A stretch of DNA of 64,000 nucleotides from NCBI RefSeq assembly GCF_001457455.1, contig NZ_LN831026.1, positions 310,001 to 374,000 of the forward strand, read 5' to 3'. The first letter of the stretch is position 1; the number at the start of each line of letters is the position of its first letter. Source of the DNA: Corynebacterium diphtheriae (GTDB lineage Bacteria > Actinomycetota > Actinomycetes > Mycobacteriales > Mycobacteriaceae). The notes beneath the pieces are model-generated. The model saw only the letters and a list, made by a program, of their open reading frames with translations. It did not search any database and had not been told where the DNA came from. Both the position numbers and the translations under genes were made by a program. Shown piece by piece: positions 10,289 through 20,231 of the stretch.

Positions 10289-11326
10289 ATGATGGTGAGC
10301 ATGCCCAATCCTATTCTTGACGCCGCGGCGGGTGTGACTCCGCACCGCCGCCCTGTTTGGTTCATGCGCCAGGCTGGACGTTCCTTGCCCGAGTACCGTG
10401 AGATTCGTGAGGGGGTCAGCATGTTGGACAGTTGCTTCCGCCCCGACATGCTGGCGGAAATCACGTTGCAGCCGGTGCGACGCCACGATGTGGATGCTGC
10501 GATTTTGTTCTCTGACATTGTGGTGCCGCTTAAAGCTGCAGGTGTTCGTGTAGAGATCGTCCCTGGCCGTGGCCCGGTCATGGATCATCCGTTGCTTACT
10601 CGCCAAGATATTGAGAACCTGCCCATTCTGGACCACGATGTCCACGAGGTTGCTGAAGGCATTGGCATCATTCGCGAGGAGCTGAACGACGCGCAAACGC
10701 TGATTGGTTTTGCTGGTGCGCCCTTTACGTTGGCGAGCTACTTGGTTGAAGGTGGCCCGAGTAAGAACCATGAGAAGACTAAGTCGCTGATGCACCAAGA
10801 CCCTGAGTCGTGGCATCTACTGATGCAGCGTTTGGTTCCTACTATTGTGCAGTTTTTGCGTACTCAGATTGATGCCGGTGTGCAGGCTATGCAGTTGTTT
10901 GATTCGTGGGCTGGCTTTTTGTCTGAGCGGGATTATCGTGAGTTTGTGCTGCCCTATTCTATGGAGATCCTTGCGCAGGTTGGCGATGTTCCTCGTATTC
11001 ACTTTGGTGTGGGCACTGGGGAGTTGCTGACGGCGATGAGTGAGGCTGGTAGCGAAGTGGTGGGCGTCGATTGGCGGGTGCCGCTTGATGTGGCTGCGCA
11101 GCGGATGGTGTCGCCGAAGGTGCTGCAGGGTAATTTGGATCCGGCTATTTTGTTTGCTGGTGAGGATGTTATGCGTCGTGAGATCGCTCGTATTTGTGCG
11201 GAGGCGGATCGTGCGATTGCTGCGGGTCATGCAACTGGCCATATTTTTAATCTTGGACATGGCGTTTTGCCGAATACTGATCCTGATGCGATTACTCGTG
11301 CTGTCGAGATAATCCATACTTTCTAG
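10289..11326 (+). CDS. hemE: Uroporphyrinogen decarboxylase
   Basis: HemE removes four acetate carboxyl groups from uroporphyrinogen III to give coproporphyrinogen III. The sequence has the family start RRPVWFMRQAGRSLPEYRE, the substrate-binding aspartate in AAILFSDIVVPL, GAPFTLASYLVEGG, DSWAGFLS and the C-terminal HIFNLGHGVLPNTDPD. The start is uncertain: ATG 10289, ATG 10292, GTG 10295 and ATG 10301 lie in one frame and none has a good ribosome-binding site. I give 10289 (345 residues), but 10301 would also leave a complete enzyme. It leads the second heme gene group (hemE, hemY, hemL). Confidence 0.95.
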   Translation: MMVSMPNPILDAAAGVTPHRRPVWFMRQAGRSLPEYREIREGVSMLDSCFRPDMLAEITLQPVRRHDVDAAILFSDIVVPLKAAGVRVEIVPGRGPVMDHPLLTRQDIENLPILDHDVHEVAEGIGIIREELNDAQTLIGFAGAPFTLASYLVEGGPSKNHEKTKSLMHQDPESWHLLMQRLVPTIVQFLRTQIDAGVQAMQLFDSWAGFLSERDYREFVLPYSMEILAQVGDVPRIHFGVGTGELLTAMSEAGSEVVGVDWRVPLDVAAQRMVSPKVLQGNLDPAILFAGEDVMRREIARICAEADRAIAAGHATGHIFNLGHGVLPNTDPDAITRAVEIIHTF

Positions 11327-11341
11327 AGAAGGACTTTCAAC

Positions 11342-12694
11342 GTGCGTATTGCAATCATTGGTGCGGGGCTTGCGGGTTTGACTGCGGCGTATGGTCTTCG
11401 TGACCATGATGTTTCGGTTTTCGAGGCGACTGACCGTATTGGTGGCAAGCTGCATACGGTTGCGTTTCAGTCTGGCCCTACGGATATGGGTGCGGAGGCG
11501 TATTTGGCGTTTCGTGAGGATACGACGGCCTTTTTTAAGGAGTTAGGTCTTGAGGTTGTGTCGCCTTCGGGGTTGCCGTCGTTGTTGTATGTCAATGGTG
11601 AGTTGCATCCGATGCCGATGAATACGGTGATGGGGATTCCAGGCTCGTCGAAGGGTTTGGAAAAGTTGGTGAGCGCGGAGACTGCCGCGCGTATCGACGC
11701 CGAATCTGATTCCATGGACTGGCCCCAGGAGGTGACTCTGGGGGAGGTTTTGCGTGAGCGCTTTGGCGACGACCTCGTGGATCACGTGGTGTCGGCGTTG
11801 CAGGGTGGCGTGTATTCCTCTACTTCTGATGATCTTTCGTTGCGGGACACGGTTCCGCAGTTGGCGCGTGCGTTGGATCGTCTGAAAGAAGAAGGCAAGC
11901 CAGTCACAATTACCGCTGCGGTGCAGTCGATTATGGCTGATCGTGAGAAGCGTAATAAGGCCCGTGGTTATAAGCCGAGTGTGTTTGCGGCTTTCCCTGG
12001 TGGTTATGCGGAGCTGTATGAGGCGCTGGCGGAGAAGTCGGGTGCGAAGATCCACATTGATGCCTTTATTACTGGCATTCAGTGGAAGGATGGGTTCACG
12101 CTGACGGGTGCTGAGGGAACCTTTGACAAGGTGATTGTGGCGGTTCCAGCTCCGACGGCGGCGATGTTGTTGAAGTCTGTGGCACCGGAGGCGTCGGCGT
12201 TGCTGAAAAACATCAAGTTGGCGAGCTCTGCGGTGGTGGGTATGAAGTTCGATTCCGCGGAGGGGCTGCCGGATAATTCGGGCATTTTGGTTGCGACGGA
12301 TGCAGAGGTTACTGCGAAGGCGTTTACATTTTCTTCGAAGAAGTGGCCGCATTTGGGGCAGCGTGGTGGCGCGTTGGTGCGTGCGTCGTTTGGCCGTTTT
12401 GGTGATGATGCCATTGCGCGTGCCGACGAAGACCTGCTGGTGGATACCGCACTTGATGATCTTCAGACTGTTACGGGTTTTGATGGCCGTGCGGCTGGGC
12501 TGTCGGAGATATATGTGCAGCGCTGGTTCGGTGGCTTGCCGGTGTACGGGCCAGGGCATAGCGATCTTGTGGCTGCGATTAAGGACGCACTGCCAGAGGG
12601 TATTTATGCCACTGGCGCTTGGGCCGATGGCGTGGGTGTTCCTGCGGTGATTGATTCTGCAACTAAGGTGGCAAAGCTACTGGAAGATCACTGA
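11342..12694 (+). CDS. hemY: Coproporphyrinogen III / protoporphyrinogen oxidase, HemY type
   Basis: This FAD flavoprotein of 450 residues oxidises a porphyrinogen to the porphyrin using oxygen. The dinucleotide-binding motif [14 protein letters not shown] is at the N-terminus, followed by [11 protein letters not shown]. The C-terminal [17 protein letters not shown] segment completes the FAD site. In actinobacteria HemY-type enzymes act mainly on coproporphyrinogen III (then called CgoX) in the coproporphyrin-dependent pathway. That fits the absence of hemF/hemN next to it; the ferrochelatase and ChdC are not in this window. GTG 11342 follows GAAGGAC, 15 bases after hemE, so cotranscription is expected. 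Confidence 0.94.
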   Translation: MRIAIIGAGLAGLTAAYGLRDHDVSVFEATDRIGGKLHTVAFQSGPTDMGAEAYLAFREDTTAFFKELGLEVVSPSGLPSLLYVNGELHPMPMNTVMGIPGSSKGLEKLVSAETAARIDAESDSMDWPQEVTLGEVLRERFGDDLVDHVVSALQGGVYSSTSDDLSLRDTVPQLARALDRLKEEGKPVTITAAVQSIMADREKRNKARGYKPSVFAAFPGGYAELYEALAEKSGAKIHIDAFITGIQWKDGFTLTGAEGTFDKVIVAVPAPTAAMLLKSVAPEASALLKNIKLASSAVVGMKFDSAEGLPDNSGILVATDAEVTAKAFTFSSKKWPHLGQRGGALVRASFGRFGDDAIARADEDLLVDTALDDLQTVTGFDGRAAGLSEIYVQRWFGGLPVYGPGHSDLVAAIKDALPEGIYATGAWADGVGVPAVIDSATKVAKLLEDH

Positions 12695-12749
12695 GACGTG
12701 GCCGGCGTCGATAAGCGTTGTGATCTTCATGTCGGATAGGATGGTCGGC

Positions 12750-14042
12750 ATGACTTCTACGCAACGATCTCAGGAACTTTTCGCGCGCGCTCAGCAGTTC
12801 ACTCCCGGTGGTGTGAATTCCCCTGTGCGCGCTTTCGGCTCAGTGGGCGGCCACGCCCGTTTCATTCATTCGGCGAAGGGGTCCAAGCTTTACGACGTAG
12901 ACGGCAACGAGTACGTCGATTTGGTCTGTTCGTGGGGCCCAATGTTGTTGGGTAACGCGCACCCAGAGATTGTTGAGGCTGTGCAGAAGGCCGCAACCAA
13001 CGGTTTGTCTTTCGGTGCTCCGACGGAGGCCGAGGTCAAGATCGCGGAGATGATTGTGGATCGTACTTCTGTGGAGGAAGTGCGCATGGTCAATTCTGGC
13101 ACTGAGGCTACGATGTCGGCGGTGCGGTTGGCTCGTGGCTTTACTGGTCGCCCGAAGATCATCAAGTTTGATGGCTGCTACCACGGCCATGTGGATGCGT
13201 TGTTGGCTTCGGCGGGTTCGGGCGTTGCGACGTTCGCGTTGCCGGATTCCCCTGGTGTGACGGGCGCGTCGGCTGCCGATACCATCGTGGTTCCTTATAA
13301 CGATATTGAGGCAGTCCGTGCCGCTTTTGAGGCGCATCCTGATCAGATCGCTTGTGTGATTGCCGAGGCCGCCGCCGGAAACATGGGCACGGTGGCACCG
13401 CAGGATAACTTCAATGTCAAGCTCAAAGAGGTAGCGCATGAGCATGGTGCGCTGCTGATTTTGGATGAGGTGATGACGGGCTTCCGTACCTCTTATAACG
13501 GCTGGTATGGCGTCGATGGTGTTGCAGGTGACCTCACCACGTTTGGCAAGGTGATTTCCGGTGGTCTTCCTGCTGCTGCTTTTGGTGGTCGCGCGGATAT
13601 TATGCGCTACCTTGCCCCTGAGGGTCCTGTGTACCAGGCGGGTACGTTGTCGGGCAATCCGGTGGCGATGGCGGCTGGTATGAAGTCGTTGGAGCTTGCT
13701 ACGCCTGAGGTGTATGACACGGTGCGTGCTAATGCGGACCGCTTGGCTGGGTTGTTGCATGAGGCTTTGGATCGTGAGGGTGTTGCGCACCATATTCAGC
13801 GTGCTGCCACGATGTTGTCGGTTCGTTTCGCTGAGGGCGAGGGCCACAACTTTGATGATATGAAGGCTGCGGATACGTTCCGGTTCCCTGCGTTTTTCCA
13901 TGCGCTGTTGGATAACGGAATTTATGCGTCACCTAGTGTTTTTGAGACGTGGTTTGTCTCTGCGGCGTTGACCGACGATGATTTTGACAAGATCGAAAAG
14001 GCGCTTCGCCCCGCAGCTCAAGCCGCAGGAAAGGCAAAATGA
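12750..14042 (+). CDS. hemL: Glutamate-1-semialdehyde 2,1-aminomutase
   Basis: HemL converts glutamate-1-semialdehyde into 5-aminolevulinate with PLP, directly after HemA in the pathway. The 430-residue protein contains [13 protein letters not shown], the [17 protein letters not shown] phosphate-binding segment, LDEVMTGFR, and the PLP lysine in [19 protein letters not shown] 12750 is chosen because translation then begins [14 protein letters not shown] like other family members. It has AGGATGG upstream, while the frame continues open to 12651 without family similarity. The stop overlaps the next gene by ATGA. Confidence 0.96.
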   Translation: MTSTQRSQELFARAQQFTPGGVNSPVRAFGSVGGHARFIHSAKGSKLYDVDGNEYVDLVCSWGPMLLGNAHPEIVEAVQKAATNGLSFGAPTEAEVKIAEMIVDRTSVEEVRMVNSGTEATMSAVRLARGFTGRPKIIKFDGCYHGHVDALLASAGSGVATFALPDSPGVTGASAADTIVVPYNDIEAVRAAFEAHPDQIACVIAEAAAGNMGTVAPQDNFNVKLKEVAHEHGALLILDEVMTGFRTSYNGWYGVDGVAGDLTTFGKVISGGLPAAAFGGRADIMRYLAPEGPVYQAGTLSGNPVAMAAGMKSLELATPEVYDTVRANADRLAGLLHEALDREGVAHHIQRAATMLSVRFAEGEGHNFDDMKAADTFRFPAFFHALLDNGIYASPSVFETWFVSAALTDDDFDKIEKALRPAAQAAGKAK

Positions 14043-14647
14043 CAACTACTATTGTTCACCTCGTCCGCCACGGAGAGGTTCATAATCCTGAGCGTATTTT
14101 GTACGGCCGGATCCCTGATTATCACTTGTCCTCACGTGGCCGCAGCATGGCGGCGCGCACGGCGGCGTCGTTTGCTGGGCATGACGTGGTGGCGTTGTAT
14201 TCCTCTCCTTTGGAGCGCGCCCAGGAAACGGCGCAGCCATTCGCGGAAACTCTGGGCCTCGACGTGCGTATCGACGATCGCCTGTTGGAGGCGGGTAACC
14301 AATTCGAAGGCCTGCGTGTTAAGGGTTTTCGCTCCCAACTGTGGAATCCAGTTCGCTGGCCGCTCATGGTCAATCCGTTGCTGCCAAGCTGGGGTGAGCA
14401 CTATGAGGACATTGCTGAGCGCATGATGGATGCGATTTGGGACATCCGCGAGGAGGCCGAAGGCCACGAGGCGATCATCGTGAGCCACCAGCTTCCTATC
14501 GTGTGCGTTCAGCGCCACGTTCAGGGCAAGTTTTTGGCGCATAATCCAGCAGTTCGCCAGTGTGATTTGGCCAGCGTCAGCTCGTTGGTGTTCCGTGGCC
14601 GCGATGTTGTCGACTACATCTACACCGAACCAGCGCAGGAGATTTAG
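14039..14647 (+). CDS. Histidine phosphatase (phosphoglycerate mutase-like)
   Basis: A 202-residue cytoplasmic protein of the histidine phosphatase superfamily. The phosphorylated histidine lies in the opening [13 protein letters not shown] (RHG motif), [13 protein letters not shown] follows near 57, and the second catalytic histidine is in [11 protein letters not shown] near 150. Which phosphoester it acts on is not evident; family members include phosphoglycerate mutases and broad phosphatases. It overlaps hemL by four bases and abuts the TlpA-like lipoprotein gene, so it bridges the heme and cytochrome c maturation genes in one transcription unit. Confidence 0.88.
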   Translation: MTTTIVHLVRHGEVHNPERILYGRIPDYHLSSRGRSMAARTAASFAGHDVVALYSSPLERAQETAQPFAETLGLDVRIDDRLLEAGNQFEGLRVKGFRSQLWNPVRWPLMVNPLLPSWGEHYEDIAERMMDAIWDIREEAEGHEAIIVSHQLPIVCVQRHVQGKFLAHNPAVRQCDLASVSSLVFRGRDVVDYIYTEPAQEI

Positions 14648-15208
14648 ATGAAAAAACTCGTGTGCGTGCTTGCTGCTGCCATGCTGCTTTCTGCGTGTGG
14701 TTCAGCAGGTCAGGATGCGGTAGCTGTGGGCGGAACATTCCAGTTCCATTCGCCTGGTGGCAAGACGGAAATCTTTTACGATGAGGGCGAGCGTGCCCCT
14801 GTGAGCGAGATCCGTGGCGAGGGTCTTACCTCCGATCCCGTATCCTTGGCCGATTACAAGGACAAGATTGTGGTGCTCAATGCGTGGGGGCAGTGGTGTG
14901 CTCCGTGCCGTAGCGAGTCGGATGATCTCCAAGAAGTACACGAGTATCTGGGAGACAAGGGCACTGTTGTGGGTATCAATGTGCGCGATTACAGCAAGAA
15001 CATTGCCCAAGACTTTGTCAAAGATAACGGCATCACCTATCCCAGCATTTACGATCCACCGTTTAAAACCGCAGCTCAGCTGGGTGGCGTGCCCGCTTCT
15101 GTTGTTCCTACTACCATCGTTTTGGATAAACAGCACCGCCCAGCGGCAGTGTTTCTCCGTGAGGTAACTGCCCAGGATCTGATCAAGGTTATTGATTCTC
15201 TCTCATGA
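14648..15208 (+). CDS. TlpA/ResA-like thiol-disulfide lipoprotein for cytochrome c maturation
   Basis: The 186-residue protein has a signal peptide with lipobox LLSAC (lipid-anchored Cys17) and a thioredoxin fold with redox motif WCAPC (Cys84, Cys87) plus the cis-proline region VPTTIVLD. Such proteins sit on the outer face of the membrane and reduce apocytochrome c cysteines, taking electrons from CcdA, whose gene follows immediately (ATGA overlap). The context of resB and ccsA supports a System II role. A broader role in extracytoplasmic disulfide chemistry is possible. Confidence 0.92.
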   Translation: MKKLVCVLAAAMLLSACGSAGQDAVAVGGTFQFHSPGGKTEIFYDEGERAPVSEIRGEGLTSDPVSLADYKDKIVVLNAWGQWCAPCRSESDDLQEVHEYLGDKGTVVGINVRDYSKNIAQDFVKDNGITYPSIYDPPFKTAAQLGGVPASVVPTTIVLDKQHRPAAVFLREVTAQDLIKVIDSLS

Positions 15209-15996
15209 ATATTCTCGCTAGTGGACTAGGGGAAAGCGTCGCAGATGTCGCTTCCTCTGGTCCTCTCCTTTTAGGTATTTTGGCCGCTGCATTGGCAGGT
15301 TTTGTTTCCTTCGCGAGTCCTTGCGTCATCCCGCTTGTTCCTGGTTACATGTCCTATCTTGCAGGCGTTGTGGGCGCAGAAGTCGAGCTCAGTGAGACTG
15401 GCCCTCGGGTGCGCACTCGTCGATGGCGAGTTGTTGGTGCGGCTTTATTGTTCGTCCTTGGGTTCACGGTGGTATTTACTTTGGCCACGGCCACTGTTTT
15501 TGGTGCGATTAGTGCTCTGACATTAAATGCTGGCACTTTGATGCGTATCGGCGGTGTGGTCACTATCGTCATGGGACTTGTGTTCATGGGTGCGGTTCCG
15601 ATGTTGCAGGAAGAGCACCGTTTTTCTCCTCGTCGGTGGTCGACAATTCTGGGTGCCCCGCTTCTGGGGGGAGTTTTCGCTTTGGGCTGGACTCCATGTT
15701 TGGGGCCTACGCTCGCCGCAATTATTTCTGTTTCCGCAGGTACTGAGGGTATGACCGCGTTGCGAGGTGTGCTGCTCATTATTGGTTATTGCGTGGGTTT
15801 GGGCATTCCTTTCCTTATTGTTGCGTTGGGTTCTGCTCGCGTGATGATGGGTCTGCGTAAGTATTCCCGCATTATTCAAATCATCGGTGGTTGTGCGTTG
15901 GTTTTGGTGGGGCTGGCGTTGGTGTCTGGGCAGTGGGCTCATTTTGTTAACTGGGTACGTCAATGGACCGTCGAGTACGGTGCCACGTTGATTTAA
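15205..15996 (+). CDS. ccdA: CcdA-type cytochrome c biogenesis membrane protein
   Basis: CcdA carries reducing equivalents from cytoplasmic thioredoxin across the membrane. The 263-residue protein has six predicted helices and the two conserved cysteines in FASPCVIPLVPGYMSYL and LGWTPCLGPTLAAI. The cytoplasmic loop after the first pair of helices is basic. It overlaps the upstream TlpA-like gene and is followed after 8 bases by resB, so electron transfer from CcdA to the lipoprotein and then to apocytochrome is the natural reading. Confidence 0.93.
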   Translation: MNILASGLGESVADVASSGPLLLGILAAALAGFVSFASPCVIPLVPGYMSYLAGVVGAEVELSETGPRVRTRRWRVVGAALLFVLGFTVVFTLATATVFGAISALTLNAGTLMRIGGVVTIVMGLVFMGAVPMLQEEHRFSPRRWSTILGAPLLGGVFALGWTPCLGPTLAAIISVSAGTEGMTALRGVLLIIGYCVGLGIPFLIVALGSARVMMGLRKYSRIIQIIGGCALVLVGLALVSGQWAHFVNWVRQWTVEYGATLI

Positions 15997-16004
15997 GAGG
16001 AATC

Positions 16005-17597
16005 ATGGTGCGTTATTTAAAAAAGGCTTGGAATTGGCTGACCAGTATGCGTACGGCTCTTGCCCTGTTATTCATTTTGGCGGTTGCCGCTATCCCTGGG
16101 GCTTTGTTGCCTCAGCGGTCGCTCAATGAGTCAAAAGTTATTGAGTACATTCAAAACAACGGCAAGATTGCGGAGATCTACGACAAGCTTCAGCTTTTCG
16201 ACGTTTTCAGCTCGACGTGGTTCAACGCTATCTTCGGGTTGCTGTTTCTTTCGCTTATTGGCTGTATCATTCCGCGTTCGTGGGATCACTACAAAGCTAT
16301 GAAGACGCAGCCGGTCCGAGCACCTAAAAACTTGGATCGCTTGCCAATGCACGGGGTGGGGAGCGTCGATAAGCCTATCGACGAAATCGACATCCGTAGC
16401 CACTTCAAAGGCTGGCACGTGGCGGAATACTCCGCGGACCAGGACCGTGCTGGCGCTGTTTCGTTTTCCGCTGAGCGCGGCTATCTGCGTGAGTTTTTCA
16501 ACCTGACTTTTCACCTCGGCTTGGTGGGAATGCTGGCTGCCATCGCGGTGGGCAAGATGTTCTCCTATGAGGGGCAAGTCATTATTGTTACTGGCGATGA
16601 AAAGAGCACCGAGTTCTGTAACACGGCTACCGCTAACTATGATTCTTTCCGCGCCGGGCCGGTTTTCGATGGCACTGGGTTGAATCCGTTTTGTTTTGTG
16701 GCGCATGATTTTACGGCTGATTATTTGCCGAATGGTCAAGCTAAGATGTTTAGCTCGAATGTGTCGTATGCGCAGGGTGATCGAATTTTCGATGATGTTT
16801 CTACGTGGGATGACTATTCGCTGCGTGTGAATCATCCGCTGCGTATTGCTGGCGACCGCGTGTATTTGCAGGGGCATGGTTATGCGCCGACGTTTAGCAT
16901 TCAGTGGCCTAATGGTGAAAAGCGTACGCAGACTGTGCAGTGGCAGCCAACGGATCCGACTTTCTTCTTGTCTGATGGCGTGGTGCGTTTTGATCCACCG
17001 GCGGGTATGTATGACTCGGTTTATGACCGTCGCCAGCACCAGCTTGCTATTCAGGGTCTTTTTGCCCCGACTGCTTCGTGGGAGGGGGAGAACCATGAAT
17101 TATTAACGTCGCGGTTCCCTGCGATGACGGATCCGGCCGTTGCTATCGACATTTACCGTGGTGACAATGGCCTTGATTCCGGTAAGGGGCAGAATCTCTT
17201 CAAGTTGGATACCTCACTTGTGCATTCGGGACAGTTGCAGCGTTTGGAGCGGGTTAACCTCACAAAGGGGGAGTCGGTCACACTTGATGATGGCACCGTT
17301 GTGACATTTGAGGGTGCTGAGGAGTTTGCGAATTATCAGATCAGTCATGATCCCACGCAGGTATGGACTCTTTTGTTCTCGATTATTACTTTGGGCTCGC
17401 TTGCAGGTTCCTTGGTGATTAAGCGTCGTCGTATTTGGGTGCGTTTGCGTCCGGTAAGCCCATCGGTTACCCAAATTGAGACGGGTGGTTTGGCGCGTAC
17501 CGACCGTGCAGGTTGGGGCGAGGAATATGACAGAATTCACCGTGAAATTCTCGGATTGCCGGATCCAGAGTATTCTGATCCGGAGCTAGGGAGATAA
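16005..17597 (+). CDS. resB: ResB/Ccs1-like cytochrome c synthase subunit
   Basis: ResB forms, with CcsA, the System II heme transporter and lyase that attaches heme to apocytochrome c. In this 530-residue protein three N-terminal helices are visible (about 12-32, 67-87, 168-188). A long extracytoplasmic domain and a last helix near 460-480 follow, then a cytoplasmic tail. ATG 16005 with AGAGGAATC upstream is used; the reading frame extends further 5' into ccdA but without similarity. The spacing to ccsA is 8 bases. Confidence 0.93.
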   Translation: MVRYLKKAWNWLTSMRTALALLFILAVAAIPGALLPQRSLNESKVIEYIQNNGKIAEIYDKLQLFDVFSSTWFNAIFGLLFLSLIGCIIPRSWDHYKAMKTQPVRAPKNLDRLPMHGVGSVDKPIDEIDIRSHFKGWHVAEYSADQDRAGAVSFSAERGYLREFFNLTFHLGLVGMLAAIAVGKMFSYEGQVIIVTGDEKSTEFCNTATANYDSFRAGPVFDGTGLNPFCFVAHDFTADYLPNGQAKMFSSNVSYAQGDRIFDDVSTWDDYSLRVNHPLRIAGDRVYLQGHGYAPTFSIQWPNGEKRTQTVQWQPTDPTFFLSDGVVRFDPPAGMYDSVYDRRQHQLAIQGLFAPTASWEGENHELLTSRFPAMTDPAVAIDIYRGDNGLDSGKGQNLFKLDTSLVHSGQLQRLERVNLTKGESVTLDDGTVVTFEGAEEFANYQISHDPTQVWTLLFSIITLGSLAGSLVIKRRRIWVRLRPVSPSVTQIETGGLARTDRAGWGEEYDRIHREILGLPDPEYSDPELGR

Positions 17598-17605
17598 GAG
17601 GTGCT

Positions 17606-18505
17606 ATGAACGTCAACTCGAACCTTGCGCAGCTATCAGATATGGCTTTCGCATCGAGCTTCGTTATTTACTTCATCGCGTTGGTGTTATCCATCGTGTA
17701 CTACATGAAGGTTAAGGGAATCATTGATCAGCGCCGTGAAGGCCTAGAGCCCTCCACGGCATCGGCGGATAAGTTCGCTGGTATGACGCAGATGATTGCG
17801 TGGCTTGGTGTTTTTGTCCACATTGCTTCCGTGGTGTTGCGTGGTTTGTCGGCGAGCCGATTCCCTTTCGGAAACCTCTATGAGTACATCTTGGTGATCA
17901 GCGTGTTTGCCGTTGCTGTGGCTGCTGGTTTCTTGCAGCGCCATGAGCTTCGGGTTATGTGGCCGTGGGTGCTTACCCCAGTGTTGGCCTTGTTGTTTTA
18001 CGGCGGTACTAAGCTGTATGCGGATTCCGCTCCGGTGGTTCCTGCTTTGCAGTCCTTCTGGTTCCCGATTCACGTATCGACGGTTTCCATTGGCGCGTCG
18101 ATTGGTTTGATTTCTGGGGTGGCGTCCTTGTTGTATCTGCTGCGTATGAGCAAGAACAAGCGTCTTACGGCTTTAACGTCGCCGTTGCCTTCTGCTAAGA
18201 CGTTGGATGCGATTGCTTACCGTACGGCCATTGTGACTGTGCCAGTTTTTGGTTTGGGTATTGTTCTTGGTGCTATTTGGGCGGAGAGTGCGTGGGGTCG
18301 TTTCTGGGGTTGGGACCCTAAGGAGACTGTCGCGTTTATTACTTGGATTTTGTATGCGGCTTATCTGCATGCTCGTGCTACCGCAGGGTGGCGTGACACC
18401 AAGGCCGCATGGATCAATATCGTGGCATTGTTAACCATGGTGTTTAACTTGTTCTTTATTAATATTGTGGTGTCAGGCCTGCACTCTTATGCTGGCCTGA
18501 ATTAG
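17606..18505 (+). CDS. ccsA: CcsA/ResC heme transporter-lyase subunit
   Basis: The 299-residue integral membrane protein holds the tryptophan-rich heme-handling WWD-type motif WGRFWGWDPKET near residue 230 and conserved histidines in outer loops (for example HVSTVS and the C-terminal SGLHSYAG). With ResB it exports heme and ligates it to CXXCH apocytochromes outside the membrane. The ATG is preceded by AGGTGCT. Its stop codon overlaps that of the oppositely oriented arsR-type gene by two bases. Confidence 0.94.
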   Translation: MNVNSNLAQLSDMAFASSFVIYFIALVLSIVYYMKVKGIIDQRREGLEPSTASADKFAGMTQMIAWLGVFVHIASVVLRGLSASRFPFGNLYEYILVISVFAVAVAAGFLQRHELRVMWPWVLTPVLALLFYGGTKLYADSAPVVPALQSFWFPIHVSTVSIGASIGLISGVASLLYLLRMSKNKRLTALTSPLPSAKTLDAIAYRTAIVTVPVFGLGIVLGAIWAESAWGRFWGWDPKETVAFITWILYAAYLHARATAGWRDTKAAWINIVALLTMVFNLFFINIVVSGLHSYAGLN

Positions 18506-18771
18506 AGCGTCCGGATGAGCTCGTGTACGCGGGCGAACTCGTCGTTGACTATCTCGTAATATGCCCATTTGCCACGTTTGTGGCGGGTGACGAGGTTGGC
18601 ATCGGCGAGTTTTTTCATGTGGTGTGTGACCGTGGGCGCCGAGACGGCAAGTGCCTCTGAGAGATCGACACAGCAGAGTCGTTCGGGATTTTCTGCTACC
18701 AAGTAAAGCAGTTGGAGGCGCGTTGGATCTGAGAGCACCTTAAAAAGGGCGGCCGCCTTAACGGATTGCAT
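18502..18771 (-). CDS. ArsR-family transcriptional regulator
   Basis: An 89-residue winged-helix repressor: FKVLSDPTRLQLLYLV opens the DNA-binding domain, the recognition helix is near SAPTVTHHMKKLADANLV, and RHKRGKWAYYEI forms the wing. The helix-3 segment RLCCVDLSEAL has two adjacent cysteines near the place where ArsR/SmtB sensors carry their ELCVCDL metal site, so thiol-based metal sensing is conceivable. A DtxR-like box covers its promoter. A homologous ArsR gene next to ccs genes in C. glutamicum (cg0527) has, as I recall, been reported as a DtxR target. Its own targets are not visible here. Confidence 0.9.
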   Translation of the reverse strand: MQSVKAAALFKVLSDPTRLQLLYLVAENPERLCCVDLSEALAVSAPTVTHHMKKLADANLVTRHKRGKWAYYEIVNDEFARVHELIRTL

Positions 18772-18787
18772 ACATGAACTATATAGG

Positions 18788-18806
18788 CAAGGTTAGGCTA
18801 AGTAAA
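18788..18806 (-). promoter_or_regulatory. Candidate DtxR (iron regulator) box
   Basis: The plus strand reads CAAGGTTAGGCTAAGTAAA. Against the 19-base DtxR consensus TTAGGTTAGSCTAACCTAA it matches at 14 positions, including an unbroken run of 12 from AGGTTAG to CTAA. It lies 17 bases upstream of the arsR-type start, over the expected promoter (TATATA follows toward the gene), where bound DtxR would block transcription when iron is plentiful. Confidence 0.65.
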
Positions 18807-18810
18807 ACGG

Positions 18811-18999
18811 CTATTCTTGCTCTTTATCTCGTTTTCTTTTCTTGTATTGTTCGAGCTCGAGCTTCCACAGGAAATCCTCATCATCGTCAGGCCCTTTGAT
18901 TTGTGGCGGTTCGGGGGATTTCCAGGTTTTGGGCCCGAAAGCTTTCCATAGCAGTACGATTGCTGCGATAAGAACAAGGAGAATAATGAGTCGGCCCAT
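18811..18999 (-). CDS. Small membrane protein with charged cytoplasmic tail
   Basis: A 62-residue protein: one N-terminal helix (GRLIILLVLIAAIVLLWKAF) and then a hydrophilic tail with PPQIKGPDDDEDF and a basic-acidic end KKRKRDKEQE. ATG 18999 follows AAAAGGAAACC and gives a sensible membrane-anchored start; an upstream in-frame start at 19053 is less likely. Function is unknown; small proteins of this type are common in corynebacteria. It ends just upstream of the DtxR-like box. Confidence 0.7.
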   Translation of the reverse strand: MGRLIILLVLIAAIVLLWKAFGPKTWKSPEPPQIKGPDDDEDFLWKLELEQYKKRKRDKEQE

Positions 19000-19027
19000 G
19001 GTTTCCTTTTCCGGTAGGGTCTTGTGG

Positions 19028-19339
19028 GTGGATGAAATAAAAAAGCCTGTCATAGACCCTACCGTGAAGTCTGAGGCACGAAAGGCTGTAGTCGTTTATG
19101 GTCTTGCACGGTTTATTCTCTTTGTTGTGCTTACCGCGGTTATTCAATTAATGGCGGTGGCTATTCAGGCGCCTGTGCCACTGTTGATTTCGGCTACGTT
19201 AGCACTGATCGTTGCTATGCCGCTATCTGTTTTCCTTTTTAAGGGTGTTCGGGTTCGCGCCACTCAGGCTGTGGCTTTGTGGAGTGAGCAGCGCAAGGCG
19301 GAAAAGGATTGGGTTAAGCGAGAATTATCAAACCGATAG
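19028..19339 (+). CDS. DUF4229-like two-helix membrane protein
   Basis: The product of about 103 residues has two hydrophobic helices (near 30-50 and 54-75) and a basic C-terminal tail ([18 protein letters not shown]). This fits the DUF4229 family of actinobacterial membrane proteins that often lie next to menA, as here. GTG 19028 is a reasonable start; GTG 19064 would shorten it by 12 residues. The 3' end overlaps the convergent menA by 26 bases. No function is established. Confidence 0.7.
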   Translation: MDEIKKPVIDPTVKSEARKAVVVYGLARFILFVVLTAVIQLMAVAIQAPVPLLISATLALIVAMPLSVFLFKGVRVRATQAVALWSEQRKAEKDWVKRELSNR

Positions 19340-20177
19340 TGGTCAGTAGTGACCATGCCAGCATGGCTTTTCCGGTGGTGCCAAGGACGGGGATGAGATC
19401 CTTTCCTGTGGCACCATTTTTTACGGGCTGTGCAGCTTTGACCGCTAGGGGGAGTGCGAGTAAACCTAGCGATCCCCAAGAGAAAAACGATATGGAAGCG
19501 AGAAACGGCAAGGTGATGAGCACGTAATACAGAATGCGGGTTGTGGGATCGCCGAGTCGGACGGCAAGGGTGATCTTGCCGGATTCTTTGTCTGTGGGGA
19601 TATCGCGCAGGTTGTTTACTAGGTTTACTCCTGCGGACATTGCGCCGATCGCAACCGAGCAGGCGAATCCTGTGTATGTGACGTGCCCAAGCTGGGTGAA
19701 TTGTGTGCCCATGATTGCGACTAGGCCGAAGAAAATGAAGACGGCAACCTCGCCAAGTCCGCGGTATCCGTATGGATTTTTTCCGCCGGTGTAGAACCAT
19801 GCTCCCGCGACGCATAGGAGGCCGATTGCTATGAGCCACCATGCGCTGGTGAGGGATAGGGCAATTCCTGCGATGCCGGCGAATCCGAAGGCGATAAATG
19901 CTGCGCGTTTTACTGCTGCCGGCTCGGCAAGTCCGGATCCGGTGAGGCGGAGGGGACCGGTGCGGTCGTCATCCGTGCCGCGGATGCCGTCGGAGTAATC
20001 GTTGGCGTAGTTGACCCCGATGATGAGGGCCCAGGCCACGATGAGTGCGAGTAAGGCTTTCCACCATACGATTCCGGCCCCGGCTGCACCGGTTCCCACG
20101 ATGACGGGCGCGAAGGCGTTTGCCCAAGTGTGTGGGCGAGCGCCTTCTTTCCAATCGGCAAAGGTTGCTTGAGACAT
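19314..20177 (-). CDS. menA: 1,4-dihydroxy-2-naphthoate polyprenyltransferase
   Basis: MenA attaches the octaprenyl side chain to dihydroxynaphthoate in the membrane. The 287-residue UbiA-family protein has eight to nine helices. It carries the first aspartate-rich motif in [17 protein letters not shown] (near 55-71) and the second in [16 protein letters not shown] (near 187-202). ATG 20177 begins [18 protein letters not shown], typical of MenA. It acts after MenD-MenB and uses the product of the polyprenyl synthase gene at 30143. Confidence 0.95.
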   Translation of the reverse strand: MSQATFADWKEGARPHTWANAFAPVIVGTGAAGAGIVWWKALLALIVAWALIIGVNYANDYSDGIRGTDDDRTGPLRLTGSGLAEPAAVKRAAFIAFGFAGIAGIALSLTSAWWLIAIGLLCVAGAWFYTGGKNPYGYRGLGEVAVFIFFGLVAIMGTQFTQLGHVTYTGFACSVAIGAMSAGVNLVNNLRDIPTDKESGKITLAVRLGDPTTRILYYVLITLPFLASISFFSWGSLGLLALPLAVKAAQPVKNGATGKDLIPVLGTTGKAMLAWSLLTTIGLIILA

Positions 20178-20231
20178 GTTGTCTATTCTTCCATTGCGTT
20201 TCTTGTGTGGTTAATTTATAGTTGGATAGTA

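Noticed and set aside
12651..12749. N-terminal extension of hemL
   Set aside because: The extra 33 codons overlap hemY and show no family similarity; ATG 12750 matches known HemL starts.
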